DNA of 64,000 bases from Cristatella mucedo (GCA_009760855.2 WPIO01000133.1:529501-593500); one strand, 5' to 3'. Positions 50,011 through 60,805 are shown, counted from the first letter of the stretch. Notes: generated by a model from the sequence alone, not told the origin. Translations and numbers: made by a program.

Positions 50011-50639
50011 GCCTCCAGTCTAGGCTAAGGCCGATGGCGAACCGAACCCGGAGTTCGCGTGGCTGTAATAGGCAGGCTTTAATGAGCGTAATGTTTTACC
50101 CAGCGGCCCAACAGAACAATGGTGCTGCCTTTAGGAACGCAGCTTAACGTTAAGCATTTCTTATTCGGAGTATGGAGTTTCAACCTGCTGTTGCTTGAAT
50201 GCTCTGCAGTCTCAAATTTATCCGCACGGTGCAGGGCATTCAGCTGAGCTTACGCTGCCTAGGAGAGGGCCGTAGGTAGCAGTAAGGGAAAACTGATGAA
50301 TAACAAAGGCAGGGACTGATGATGAAAGCGACGACTTGCGATTGCAATTGCCTCGGCGCTGTTGCACAACTCTTTAGGCCGAGCGCGGCTCTCACGCCAG
50401 AGGGAAAGTTGATGCGAAATGCCGGTGATTTTTTTATACTTGCTCTCATCATTGCCGCTGAATTCGTGCCGCAAAGGCAAACGTCGGCGGATTCCAGTGA
50501 CCTCACATATGTAGGCGGCAGAAGAGCCTTGGAGCAGCTGCCATTCTCACGTGTAAGCAAGAAATAAGGGATTACCTGCTGCAGGATTCGAACCGAGACC
50601 CTGATCACGAGTAGAGAAGCCTTGCGATCTGGCACTGTG
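50011..50639. other. No gene recognised; possible SINE-A-like head near 50571-50640
   Basis: GCAGGATTCGAACCGAGACC near 50580 is a reversed B-box region like SINE-A. The overlapping 139-residue minus frame is unrecognised. Confidence 0.35.
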
Positions 50640-50875
50640 TTTTTTTTACCTCTGACCATGTTATGCTTGTTGACATAAATAATTAAGTAAATACTAGCTG
50701 ATCTGACAGCCTCCTCTGTATAGCGACAGAAGACCCTTTAAGGCTATCACTACCGCTTGCAGCGGCGATAAAAGATCGCCCACCGAAGATATGTGGATTT
50801 TACCACCAGCCATTCGACCACGCTTCCTTTACACCAAATGTAAAGTGCCTAGAAACTGCTAATTATTATGTATGC
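50640..50875 (+). mobile_element. LINE-A 3' UTR split by a SINE-A copy
   Basis: LINE-A sequence (CTCTGACCATGTTATGCTTG) stops at about 50690 and resumes at about 50795 with CACCAGCCATTCGACCACG. The inserted piece at 50692-50790 is a reversed SINE-A lacking its head. Confidence 0.75.
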
Positions 50876-50889
50876 AGAATTTTTTTTTT

Positions 50890-51390
50890 TTACAGCATTT
50901 AGTGGGTCTTTGTGATTCGTTCTTCATGTTTCATGTACCTGCTCACACTGTGCCTGCTGCTTGCTGATCGTCCTGTGTGTGCTTACTCGTGCCGACACTG
51001 TGCATACTGCCGGTAACCATCCTTGCAAATGCTGACCCTGTGCATGTCAACCCTAACCATGTCATTCTTGTTGTTTTTGTTAATTGAGCATGCTATCACA
51101 AACCATTCGATTGTGCTTCATATGCAACATTGTAAAGCGCCTAGAAAGAGATTGATTTCCCGGCGGGCGCTTTATCAAATGTATTGTTACTATTATTCTT
51201 ATTATAATTGAGGATGTTGCCACCAATCACCTGGTGATGCTTTCTATACAACATCTGTAAAGTGCCCAGAAAGAGATTCAGTTCTCTGAGGGGCTATGCG
51301 AATGTATAACTAATATTATTATTAGAAATAGATTAAGTTTTTTGAGGGCGCTATGCATATCTATTATTATTATTAATACTATTATTGCTC
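50890..51390 (+). mobile_element. Three successive LINE-A 3' ends
   Basis: The first ends at a hairpin and ATT tail near 51210. Two shorter ends follow, at 51211-51318 and 51325-51390, each with the AAAGAGATT...GGGCGCTAT-like terminus and an ATT tail. Confidence 0.82.
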
Positions 51391-51684
51391 TAGCTATAAC
51401 AAAGCGGGACAACGTGGCGAATCACTCGCAACGGCTTCCCGCAATTCTGTGGACACGCATAAGTTGGGTGTGTTCTCTGGCCGCTCGCAGTCACAGAAGG
51501 CGTAATGGCGTTAGCTCTCTATCGTTGGATGACGTGCTGATTCTGCTGCTTATAATCAAGAAAGAAGTCAGCTCAGTAGCTGGGCATGAGCTAAGAATGG
51601 ACCTGGTGCCACATTGCTCCAACCTCTGGGCGCGCTTATTGAACTGAAGAGTTGGCCGACTCGAGGTTATTGTAGAAGTTAAAT
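51391..51684. other. No gene recognised
   Basis: Nothing identified. Confidence 0.4.
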
Positions 51685-52060
51685 AGCAGAGTATCTATTA
51701 TGCATCTCCATCTGTAACTCCACTCAGCGGCAAGGATTGAGCAAGTGTTTCGCACGGATGTTGTCTACGGGCACTCAAAGCAGTATGAGCAGCTTCCGGT
51801 GCGCACGAGGTCGCCAACAGACTCTGTCTCACGCAGCCGAGAGGAAGTGAGCAGCATAACCGCGTCCAGGTGTGCAATCGACGAAATGAGTACAGCGGAA
51901 GTAGTGGTGACAAAAAGCTGGAAAATATTTGCCAGTTTTGGTAGCAGTTTGAGGCTTTGAGAGCTTCGAGTAGGTGCTGTCGCGTGAGAACTGTGGACAT
52001 TGGATTCAAAGTCTTCTAGAACCTGCCGAGCAAAACCTTTTGCTTTGACCAAAAATAGCG
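51685..52060 (-). mobile_element. LINE-B 3' end, diverged
   Basis: Reversed tail ATGCATCTCCATCTGTAACTC, then degenerate 3' UTR and C-terminal sequence. Confidence 0.75.
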
Positions 52061-52200
52061 GCTCATTTAACGACCGCATTCTGCTTTTCTGTATCGAGAT
52101 TCGGGCGCCTGCTGGCGGCTATCGGCGCTGGCGGTAACGGTCCGGAGTGAGAGAATTACGTGGGAATTACGTCTCGCGAAACAGAACCTGAAGAGTGCAA

Positions 52201-52206
52201 TTTATT
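52201..52206 (-). terminator. Poly(A) signal of the secretory HicA-like gene
   Basis: AATAAA on the minus strand, 30 bases after the stop codon. Confidence 0.65.
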
Positions 52207-52236
52207 TACTGCCGCTGCAGCGTGTCGATTTGCGTC

Positions 52237-52575
52237 CTATATGTATTGGTTGACTAAGTTAATAATGCTAGCACATGTGCGGTTGTCTTTGACACTGTAT
52301 GGAATCGTCGTAATTTGCGTCGCTCCGGCATAAACCACGTAATGACTCCCTCCGGGTCTCACAATTAGGCCCGCTTTCTGGGCTGTGTTGACCAGCTTCT
52401 GCGATTTGCAGTCCTTAGGGTAGACCAACCTCTTGGGCGCCCTCTTGTCGTCGTAGAATGCGTCGTCCATTTCGTCGTCCCAGTCGCTGAGCGATTGCTC
52501 ACTCAGAGCAGCAGCAGCAGCAGAGCAGACGACCAGAAGGACGAGCATAAACGAGCCAACGAGCCTCTTGTCCAT
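52237..52575 (-). CDS. Small secreted precursor with a HicA-like mature domain
   Basis: Encodes 112 residues. Residues 1-23 are a signal peptide (MDKRLVGSFMLVLLVVCSAA and following Ala). Residues 24-49 form an acidic pro-segment (SDWDDEMDDAFYDDKR) with dibasic sites KR at 44-45 and 48-49. The mature part, about 50-112, has net charge near +5. Its order is helix (57-70, KSQKLVNTAQKAGL), strand with GGSHYVVY (75-82, His78), strand TQITTIP (87-92), and helix (98-111). This matches the alpha-beta-beta-beta-alpha order, the GSH strand and the xxIP strand known in HicA-type dsRNA-binding-like domains (family knowledge; I could not search). Two cysteines, C56 and C101, sit at the first and last helices and could form a disulfide suited to secretion. 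The start is 2 bases after a TTTCAG acceptor at 52578-52583, so the coding exon follows an intron that contains the CA and CT microsatellites. The function is unknown. Confidence 0.78.
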   Translation of the reverse strand: MDKRLVGSFMLVLLVVCSAAAAALSEQSLSDWDDEMDDAFYDDKRAPKRLVYPKDCKSQKLVNTAQKAGLIVRPGGSHYVVYAGATQITTIPYSVKDNRTCASIINLVNQYI

Positions 52576-52577
52576 TC

Positions 52578-52583
52578 CTGAAA
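52578..52583 (-). promoter_or_regulatory. 3' splice acceptor before the secretory gene's coding exon
   Basis: On the minus strand TTGTTCATTTCAG ends 2 bases before the start codon. This separates the coding exon from the low-complexity frame upstream. Confidence 0.65.
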
Positions 52584-52620
52584 TGAACAACGTGGTGGCT
52601 AGGTCTACGCTTTCTAGTGC

Positions 52621-52904
<284 letters not shown>

Positions 52905-52970
52905 CTCATTGCCCAATGCCAGAGAATAGGTGAGAGCCGAAAACGGGCAGATCGATTGTCTCAACGGATT

Positions 52971-52980
52971 CTTATAAAAA
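52971..52980 (-). promoter_or_regulatory. TATA-like element, possible promoter of the secretory gene
   Basis: TTTTTATAAG on the minus strand, about 400 bp upstream of the start codon with the microsatellite-bearing intron in between. The first exon would be short and non-coding. Inferred only from position. Confidence 0.3.
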
Positions 52981-53289
52981 ATTCGACCAAAACGCAGCAA
53001 GTTGGAATAAGGTGACGCCGCCAGTGACGGGAACTCTTCATTTCCGGTAAGCTGGACAGCCAGCTCAATCCTTTGCACTTGGCCTACGGTCGCGCGAGTT
53101 TCTTTTCCTCCGTACGCGCGCGGCGTATTCAGCTGATGTTGCGCCTGCTCTACGTTCGGAGTCTGCGGCTAGGAAATCTGGGCATCTGGGGGTCAGGGTC
53201 AGGGTGTTTCGTTAATTCAGGTGTCTCGCGACTTGGGATTGTCGCGCCCTCTCGCCGCAGATAGAACACGCCCGAGAGGCACGACAGCT

Positions 53290-53520
53290 TGCGGGTGGTG
53301 AACCTTCTCCTCCAAACGTCTCGCTTGAAACCGCAAATCGCCCGACTAGCGTTGCAGGACGACGGCGTCCACGTCCGGGCAGTACTCGGCCGCCTCGAAG
53401 GCAGCGCTCGTATGGGTGCCAGTCTCAGCCGACGCATGCACCTTGCATCACGGCTAGCAACGTGCAGAACCGATGTGAGCGGCTGCGCCGACAGTAGCGG
53501 AACGCGGCGGCACTAACAGT
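53290..53520. repeat. Repeat C copy (CG-rich, class unknown)
   Basis: Blocks GTCCACGTCCGGGCAGTAC, GGCAGCGCTCGTATGGGTGC and ATCACGGCTAGCAACGTGC recur in the same order at 62390-62520 and, more diverged, at 56325-56500. Confidence 0.75.
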
Positions 53521-53554
53521 GAACGCCCACTAATCAGCACAGCAAGTCTATATC

Positions 53555-54312
53555 AATAATAATAATAATAATATTGCACTTGATAAAGCGCCCTCAGAGA
53601 ACTTAATCTCTTTCTAGGCGCTTTACATTTGCTGCAAAGTGATACGCAATAGAATAGTAAGTAAAATCATGCTTGAAAAACAAACAAAATGAATAACATG
53701 GTTAGGGGTTACATGCACTGGGTCAGCATGCAAATGTGGTTAGTGGCAGCATGAACAGTGTCAGCACGCATAAGCACATCGAGGACGAATCACAAGGACC
53801 CACTAAATGCTGTCCTAAATAGGAATGTTTTTAAGTTTCTTTTAAATGTGGTCAGGTCAGGGGATGTTCTGATGCAGGTCGGGAGGGAGTTCCAGGCTGT
53901 GGGAGCATACGAGCTAAATGCACGGTCTCCAAAGGATTTAAGGTTTGTACGAGGTATTTCTAGACTGTTGGATTCCGAAAAGCGAGTGGTACGATGCTTT
54001 GCCTGATGGGGTAGTATCTCTGAAAGATAGGCTGGAGCCATAGAATGAAGAGACCTAAAAGTGAGCGACAAAACCTTGAAGTCAATCCGTTGCTTGACTG
54101 GTAACCAGTGCAGGTCGGCGAGAAGTGGAGTAATGTGGCAACTGCGACGCTCACGGCAGACAAGCCTAGCTGCAGAGTTTTGCACCAGCTGCAATCGCCT
54201 GATCGCACATGCTGGTAGGCCAGTAAGCAGTGAGTTGCAGAAGTCGAGACGAGATGTCACGAATGCATGGACCAACTTGGACGTGGTATCCTTATCTAAA
54301 CAAGCACAATTG
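53555..54312 (-). mobile_element. LINE-A copy: intact C terminus, 3' UTR, tail
   Basis: An AAT tail at 53558-53575, hairpin AAAGCGCC...GGCGCTTT at about 53584-53623, 3' UTR, then a 161-residue open frame on the minus strand (54275-53790) with RLDFCNSLLTGLPACAIRRL, HWLPVKQRIDFKVLSLTFRS and AWNSLPTC. Very close to the copy at 60110-60848, so both are young. Truncated at the 5' end. Confidence 0.95.
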
Positions 54313-54315
54313 CAC

Positions 54316-54540
54316 GGATACGTCCGTTTGGCAGCGACGGAGGGTTACAGGCATTCAAGGCTGGCCGCAAGGTGCACTAATGGCTCAGCGGCCTTCAGCT
54401 TAAACCAGCCCAAATGCCAAGGCCGACTTCGGAAGCATAATTCCCTACCATAATTCGCGTAGAACCGGCTTTTACGCGGTCTCGGCGACAGATAATCGCG
54501 AAGTCGGTTCCTTGCCACTCCAATTAAGGAACCTCGAACT
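54316..54540. repeat. Repeat C copy, other portion
   Basis: GACGGAGGGTTACAGGCATTC, GGCTCAGCGGCC and CGGCTTTTACGCGGTCTCGG match 56730-56830 and 57025-57055 in order. Confidence 0.65.
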
Positions 54541-54551
54541 GGCTAGGAACC

Positions 54552-54595
54552 GATTACGATATAATATATATATATATATATATTATATCGTAATC
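54552..54595. repeat. Perfect 44 bp palindrome with AT core, then (TA)n
   Basis: GATTACGATATAAT and its exact reverse complement flank a TA core. TA runs interrupted by ATCGG follow to 54655. Confidence 0.95.
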
Positions 54596-54624
54596 AGTAT
54601 ATATATATATATATATATATAATC

Positions 54625-54657
<33 letters not shown>

Positions 54658-54915
54658 TTGAATCATTTTTCGGGCATGCGGTCGCACCCGGACCGTACGG
54701 ATTAGCGCGTGAATTCGTGGCATAAGCTCGCCACCGATAAGACAGTCGCTTTGCTGACCCGTAGCGAGACTTCTAACTTACCTTGTGGACGAATGCGTCA
54801 GGCGTTGCCTTTGCGAAAAGCAAACGTGAGACTGAAGCGTGCGGCAAAACCGCCATTAGCCAGCGATCGAGCCTCCCCCCCGAGACCACTACGCTCGTTA
54901 AAAAACGGTAGCTGA

Positions 54916-55280
54916 TTTATTCAGCTAATAGGGTATCGTATATTCATACAGCCATGGAAGTATGCTATGGGCACATGGCTCATGGCAGACTGCTCAACAC
55001 TGCCGCTGGCGATCATGTTGAAAAGTACGCTACGAGCACTCGCGCCCACGGCTGTATGAACATTCGACGCTCAGCTAATAAATGTGGTTTTTTGCTTAGA
55101 GTTTAGGTCTAGGGGTTTAGGGTTTACTTTTTAGGTATTAGAAATAACTCTAAATGGGAAAGATAAGTGTTTATTTAACGTAGATATAAACACACGCTGG
55201 CGACCATTAGCAGCCTGCAATGAGCACTGTGCCCATGGCAGATTTACGTGGCTGTATGAACGTACGACGCCGTGTTAGCT
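54916..55280. repeat. Fold-back element with imperfect inverted ends
   Basis: CAGCTAATAGGGTATCG...TTCATACAGCC at 54921-54951 is imperfectly inverted relative to GGCTGTATGAACATTCGACG...CAGCTAATA at 55050-55080. A third end, GGCTGTATGAACGTACGACG, occurs at 55251-55270. MITE-like, with no transposase seen. Confidence 0.6.
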
Positions 55281-55435
55281 GGATTTATTAGCCTCATTTG
55301 CATAACGGCAGAAAAGCCTTAGCGGCTACGACCGCCGCTTGCAGTTGGCGATAAAGGATCGCCCAGCTGCAGGATTCAAACCCACGACCTCGGTCGTGAA
55401 GAGCAAGCACCTCGCCTCCTGCGCTATCGGTCTGC
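55275..55435 (-). mobile_element. SINE-A copy, full length
   Basis: Reversed SINE-A from TAGCTGGATTTATTAGCCTC to the head, with reversed B box GGATTCAAACCC. Confidence 0.88.
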
Positions 55436-56289
55436 AGTGCTGGGCAGGGTCTCCTGGGCGGCCGAAGGACAGCGGGTCGGCGCGGGTAGGGGGTGGGGAG
55501 GAGGTCGCCGAGCCTGTCTATTTCGGGAGTTTGACTGGATGGTCGTCCCTTTCGCAAACTTAGTAGCACTGCTCTAGCAGTAGCGATCAGCCGACGATCA
55601 GTCTGTCTCAGAGTCGAAAGCCGATCGCAGTGCCTTCGCAAATCCGCACTGCACAATGACAGTACACTGTAGACCCTTCAGGCTGTAAGACAGGTTTCTG
55701 AGTTTCGCAGCGTAATTCGATGTTGGCTCGTGTATGGATCGTGTGAGAAAAAGTCGCAGTGTTCTGGCTGGCGAAGCCCCAAACCAGTAAATGCAAGCGG
55801 AATATTACGAATCGGAACCACAGAGAATTTTAAGACGACGTTTAAAGCCTCACTGAACTACAAATGTCGCAACTCATTAAAAGAGGTCATGCACGTCACA
55901 CTGACCTTAGTAGTCGGCTGTCTTGATTTCAACCACTTGCGACCGACTTTGTCGTGCAGCATGAAGGAATCCGCAAATAATTTATACACTTCGCATCCCC
56001 CAACTCTTGAGATTACTGGCTACGGAAAATATTTCAAAATCAGTGCAGTCTGCGGGCGGTTCGATGCACGTCGAGGGGATTCCTAGAATTGTAATCTCGC
56101 CAACGACCCGCATTCAGGATCCAGTCTGTCTCGTAAGCGCGATGACGAATCGTGGCAGTCTGTTTACTATTGCGACTCGGCACAGTTGCAGTGTGGCCTC
56201 CTGCAATCTGATCGCAGCCGAGACCTCGGCGGCCGCACCCGCTAGTGCGTGCTTCCAAGACGAACCTCGGGTCTGCCGTAATCAAACGG
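55436..56289. other. No gene recognised
   Basis: Overlapping frames of up to about 120 residues without recognisable domains. Confidence 0.4.
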
Positions 56290-56589
56290 CGGCATCCTCG
56301 CAACCAACGTGGGCGGTGAGTGCGCCGCTTCCGCGTCCCAACAGAACTCAGCTGCAAGCGCAGCATTCGTAAGAGTGCTAGTCTCAGCCTAACGGCGCGA
56401 CGAATACCGACGACGCTCGAATCTTGTATCGCGGCTGGCGACTTGCTTGAAGCGCCAGTGTATGGCCGGTACGGCAACGGTAGCGGCAAGCGGCACGAAC
56501 GAAGAGCGCTCCCACTTCAGCACCGCAAGTCCGCGTCTGTCTGTACAAGTCTGCCGCTAACCATACAAATACCAAACAAACAAATACCA

Positions 56590-56696
56590 CCGATCGCACG
56601 ATCGTGCTTCCTTTACAGCACAGGTAGCTGGAAAGCCTAGAAAGAGATCGAGCTGTCTTTGCGGCTCTATACAAACGCATTCTATTATAATTACAT
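56590..56696 (+). mobile_element. LINE-A terminal fragment inside repeat C
   Basis: CGTGCTTCCTTTACAGCAC, the CTAGAAAGAGATCGAGC block and a short ATT-like end. Confidence 0.75.
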
Positions 56697-56849
56697 TCAT
56701 TGCCTGCTGGATAAAGTCTACGCGACAGCGACAGAGGGTTGCAGGCATTCAACAGCGGCTGCGACGTACACCGGCGGCTCAGTGTATTAGAGATCGAGCG
56801 AGCTGAAATGCCACAGCCGACTGCGGAAGGGCAGGAGAGAAAGAAAGAC

Positions 56850-57002
56850 CTTAGCTCATTCAGCAGCCTCGTTTATATAGCGGTAGAAGAGCCTCTACGG
56901 CTGTCGCACCACTTGCAGTGAGCGATAAGGAATTGCTCACAGTAAGACTCGAACCTGCAACCTGGGTCGTGAAGGGCGCGTACCTTACCCGCAGGGCTAA
57001 GA
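56850..57002 (-). mobile_element. SINE-A copy inside repeat C
   Basis: Reversed body AGCCTCGTTTATATAGCGG, reversed B box GACTCGAACCTGC, and the head near 56990. Confidence 0.85.
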
Positions 57003-57070
57003 CCCAGGGCAACTCCCTGCTTATCTCATAGCGTTGGCTTTTATGCGGCCTCGGCTATGAAATACACTGG

Positions 57071-57807
57071 CCTGCAAATGAAAACTTTCTGTCAGTAGTT
57101 TCCAGTCTAATAAGTAATTCAAGTAAACTTTGGGGTGCTCTTCTGAAATCTTTGACTCGTTTTAATCCAGCAAGTCTGGATTTTAACAAATCGCATTTTA
57201 TTTTATTTTAAACTTTCACGTGCGATGTATGCATTTTTTACAATCGTTTAAAAACATCCAGGTTATGTAAAATTTCTTAATTCATTTGGTTAAAGGCTTT
57301 TAAACTTTCTCCTCCTCGACTTTATGCTATACTCAGCAGCTGAACTCTGGCACTTTAAGGCCCCAACAGTAATCCGCCACCATGTTAGCATTCCGGTGGC
57401 CTTGATATCTACGCTCCATTTCGCGTATGTCCTGATGACGACCTCTCACCTCTCATTGTATGTCTTCTCACCCTGCTCCTCGCTGAATGCTCCCAAATTT
57501 AATGAGAAATGGGAAAGGTGAGAGTTTGACAAATTCATCTTAACCCTCGTCGCACTGCCAAGTGCCATATAGCCTTGAATCGCGTTCTCAACGATCGCAC
57601 GTAGTCAGCAGACTTGTGTTTACCGAGAAAGTTCTCTGCCACAGACCTAAATCCATTCCATGCCTGCAGCTCTAGCCCAGTCATTTCTTATGTAAAATAT
57701 GTGTCTTTGAACCATTCTCTTATCTGTATTTAAACAAAAATGCCAGATTTATATTGCCTCGCTAGTTTGAGGAAAGCTTTCTTGTAAGTTAGTACTCAAT
57801 ATGCGAC
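57071..57807. other. No gene recognised
   Basis: AT-rich; nothing identified. Confidence 0.4.
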
Positions 57808-58050
57808 TGGTCTGGTGGACGAGACGTGACCCCACGTGGCATGGATGTATTCTGCTGCATCTGCACGATATTCTCGACAAAAGAACAGCGGCTACCGATT
57901 ATTAAATTCATCAAACAGTGCTATCCCGCCAACTTCGGCTGCAAACTGGGAGATCGGGATGAGAAATGGGCACCACGTATGATGTGCAAGCCGTATGTTG
58001 ACAATTCTAGACAACGGTTAATTGGTCAAAGCAAATTCGTGCCATTTGTC
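57808..58050 (+). pseudogene. Decayed Cys-containing protein gene, copy 1
   Basis: The frame encodes MDVFCCICTIFSTKEQR, then PANFGCKLGDRDEKWAPRMM and VDNSRQR, ending near SKFVPF. After that the sequence departs from its sister copy at 58868-59187. The FGCKLGD-DxxWAP-C core with a CxxC at the start resembles an unnamed zinc-binding-like protein family widespread in invertebrate genomes (from memory of the family, not searched). The frame remains open to 58182, but its end looks foreign and no start context or promoter is evident, so I treat it as a fragment. Confidence 0.6.
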
Positions 58051-58254
58051 CTAAAGATATTGCCGTCTTGGTTCAGAGCTTTAAAAGATTTTTGTAATAG
58101 TAGAAGCATTATGTGCAAAAGGAAGGAAGTAGAACTTTCGCGCTGTCGAAGAGAGGATGCTCGCCGACGTTGTCACTTCTAGGCAAAAAAAGTGCTCACT
58201 CCGATCTCGTTTTAAATCACTGCACATTTGCCACTGGTATTGGTCTTATATGAT

Positions 58255-58765
58255 TGATCTTGTAGATCTGATAGGTAGGCTGGAGCCAAAGAATGAAGAA
58301 ACCTAAAAGTGAGTGACCTGGAAGTCAAAGCGTTGAGCCAGTGCAGATCGACTAGAAGTGGTGTGATGTGGCGACTGCGAAGCTCACGACAGACAAGGCT
58401 AGCTAGAGTTTTGCACCAGCTGTAAGCGCCTGATTGCACAACCTAGTAAACCAGCTAGCAGTGAGTTACAGAAGTCAAGACGGATATCACAAATGCACGG
58501 AATAACTTAGATGTGGTATCCCTGTCTAAAAAAGCCCGAATATTTTAGTAATTTTATGTAGCTAAAGTAGGCAGACTTGACTGTGGAGCTGAAGTGTTCG
58601 TCTAATGACAGGTCACTTTGGAACACGATATCTAGATTTTGTGCTGATTCAACAGCAAATATGCTGGCAGAGCCGATTTTGAGCGTTAGCCTTTCCAATT
58701 TCTGAATCACACTTGGTTTGCTCGTAACAAGTAGGCTGGTTTGTATCACCATTCAATTTAAGAAA
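58255..58765 (-). mobile_element. LINE-A C-terminal fragment, frameshifted
   Basis: The minus strand reads KPSVIQKLERLTLKIGSASI and ESAQNLDIVFQSDLSLDEHF, which match the region upstream of the C terminus in the long copy, then a SLVCRELRSRHITPLLVDLH segment. Confidence 0.88.
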
Positions 58766-58867
58766 ATCAGAACTCCTTGTTACTGTGAGGTGCAGATTGG
58801 TTGCATCGCTGCTGGTAGATTTGCATATTCAATGTTATGCTCATTCTTCTTGCTGTAACCTTAAACC

Positions 58868-59187
58868 TTACACGTTAATGATGCGGAAATAAAATTCCGA
58901 AACATGGTCAGCTAATTCTCTCCAAATCATCGGTGCACCAAATGGCATGAATTTGCTTTAACCAGTTAACCGTTGTCTAGAATTGTCTACACGCGGCTTG
59001 CACATCATACGTGGTGCCCATTTCTCATCCCGATCTCCCAGTTTGCATCCGAAGTTGGCGGGATAGCACTGCTTGATGAATTTAATAATCGGTAGCCGCT
59101 GTTCTTTTGTCGAGAATATCGCGCAGATGCAGCAGAATACATCCATGACATGTGGAGTCACGTCTCATCCACCAGACCAGTCACCTA
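58868..59187 (-). pseudogene. Decayed Cys-containing protein gene, copy 2 (inverted)
   Basis: Mirror-oriented sister of copy 1, with MDVFCCICAIFSTKEQR and FGCKLGDRDEKWAPRMMCK. One in-frame stop lies at 58958-58960. The same frame then continues as SKFMPFGAPMIWRELADHVS and ends at a stop at 58868-58870. The MPFGxPMxWRE ending is the expected C-terminal block of this family, so this copy preserves more than copy 1. LINE-A debris lies between the two. Confidence 0.65.
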
Positions 59188-60109
59188 TAGAGTCCCACAA
59201 CGGTCTGTTCTGGGTCTTTTGCTGTTCTTCATTTATTCTCAACTTCTGCGAATAGTGATTCGGGGTATGGAACAGGCATTGTTATGCTGACGATAGTAAG
59301 CTGTATGTTTCGCTTTAAACCACCGGAATATGCTACAGCTACTGATAAACTAAATGCTTACTTTGAAAAAGACCGTCGATCCTGGACGTCGGTAAATTTT
59401 CTTAAGCTAAACGACAATTAAATTGGAACTGCTTCTCATAAGACACCCTAAGCGTGCGGCTGGACTAGAAGACTTTGCTCTCCCAATAGGTGATGCTGCT
59501 GTGCGACTATCCCCGTGTCCTAGGGAATTTTGGCGCCATCTTCGATAGCAGCCTACATTTTGAAAGCTCCGTTAAGAAGACTACTTCCACAGCTAGCCAT
59601 CACGTTTGATCCATATTTAAAATAACGAACCCAACCGTTTTCCACGTTTGCTTGCAAAAAAATACAACTAGCTCCTTGGTTCTTTCTCGGCTAGATTATT
59701 GTGATTTCCTTTTGGCTGGGCTACCGGAAAAAGTTACTAGGCCACGGCAGCTGGTGATGAATAGGGCTGCAAGGCTAGTTTACAAATCCCACAGTTTTGA
59801 CCGTGTGTCTTCTTTGCTGAAAGAGCTTAAGTGACTGTCGGTTGATCAAAGGATACAGAGCAAAGTCCTTACGCTGGCCCACGAGGCCAAGGCCACGGCT
59901 TGTAGTTTTCGTGCCTTGCTGAACTGCTTCACGAGTTTCGGCCTCCTGATGCACTCAGGTCCTCTATTGACAATAAACTAGCTGTTCCGTTTCGCCGCTT
60001 AAAGACCTTTGGCGACGGAAGCTTTTGTTGTGCAGGTCCTAGACTGTGGAACTCACTTTTACATTCTTTCACAGTGACACCTTCTCTACTGCTGCCGACT
60101 ACGGCACAT
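59180..60109 (+). mobile_element. LINE-B copy, RT to C terminus, left part
   Basis: Contains VPQRSVLGLLLFFIYSQLL (RT region B), a decayed YADD region, the DKLNAYFEKDRRSWTS-like stretch, LSRLDYCDFLLAGLPEKV and the C-terminal part up to CTACGGCACAT. LINE-A is inserted immediately after. Many frameshifts. Confidence 0.9.
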
Positions 60110-60805
60110 TCGGGCTTGTTTAGATAAAGATACCACATCCAAGTTGGTCCACGCATTCGTGACATCCCGTCTCGACTTCTGCAACTCGCTGCTTACTGGC
60201 CTACCAGCATGTGCGATCAGGCGATTGCAGCTGGTGCAAAACTCCGCAGCTAGGCTTGTCTGTCGTGAGCGTCGCGGTTGCCACATTACTCCACTTCTCG
60301 CCGACCTGCACTGGCTACCAGTCAAGCAACGGATTGACTTCAAGGTTTTGTCGCTCACTTTTAGGTCCCTTCATTCTATGGCTCCAGCCTATCTGTCAGA
60401 TATACTACCCCATCAGGCCAAGCATCGTACCACCCGCTTTTCGGAATCCAACAGTCTACAAATACCTCATACAAACCTTAAATCCTTTGGAGACCGTGCA
60501 TTTAGTTCGTATGCTCCCAAAGCCTGGAACTCCCTCCCGACCTGCGTCAGAACATCCCCTGACTTGACCACATTTAAAAAGAACTTAAAAACACGCCTAT
60601 TTAGGACAGCATTTAGTGGGTCCCTGTGATTCGTCCTTCATGTGCTTATGCGTGCTGACACTGTGCATGTCACCCCTAACAATATTATTCATTTCGTTTG
60701 TTTTTCAAGCATGATTTTACTTACCATTCAATTGCATTTCACTTTACAGCAAATGTAAAGTGCCTAGAGAGAGATTAAGTTCTCTGAGGGCGCTTTATCA
60801 AGTGA

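Larger units (their letters stand above)
56290..57070. repeat. Repeat C copy interrupted by LINE-A and SINE-A
   Basis: Repeat C blocks lie at 56325-56560, 56710-56835 and 57015-57065. A LINE-A end (56590-56696) and a SINE-A (56850-57002) fill the gaps, so this older element was hit twice. Confidence 0.7.

Noticed and set aside
53790-54275. 161-residue frame as a host gene
   Set aside because: Near-identical frame at 60144-60629 followed by the same 3' UTR and ATT tail: LINE-A C terminus.
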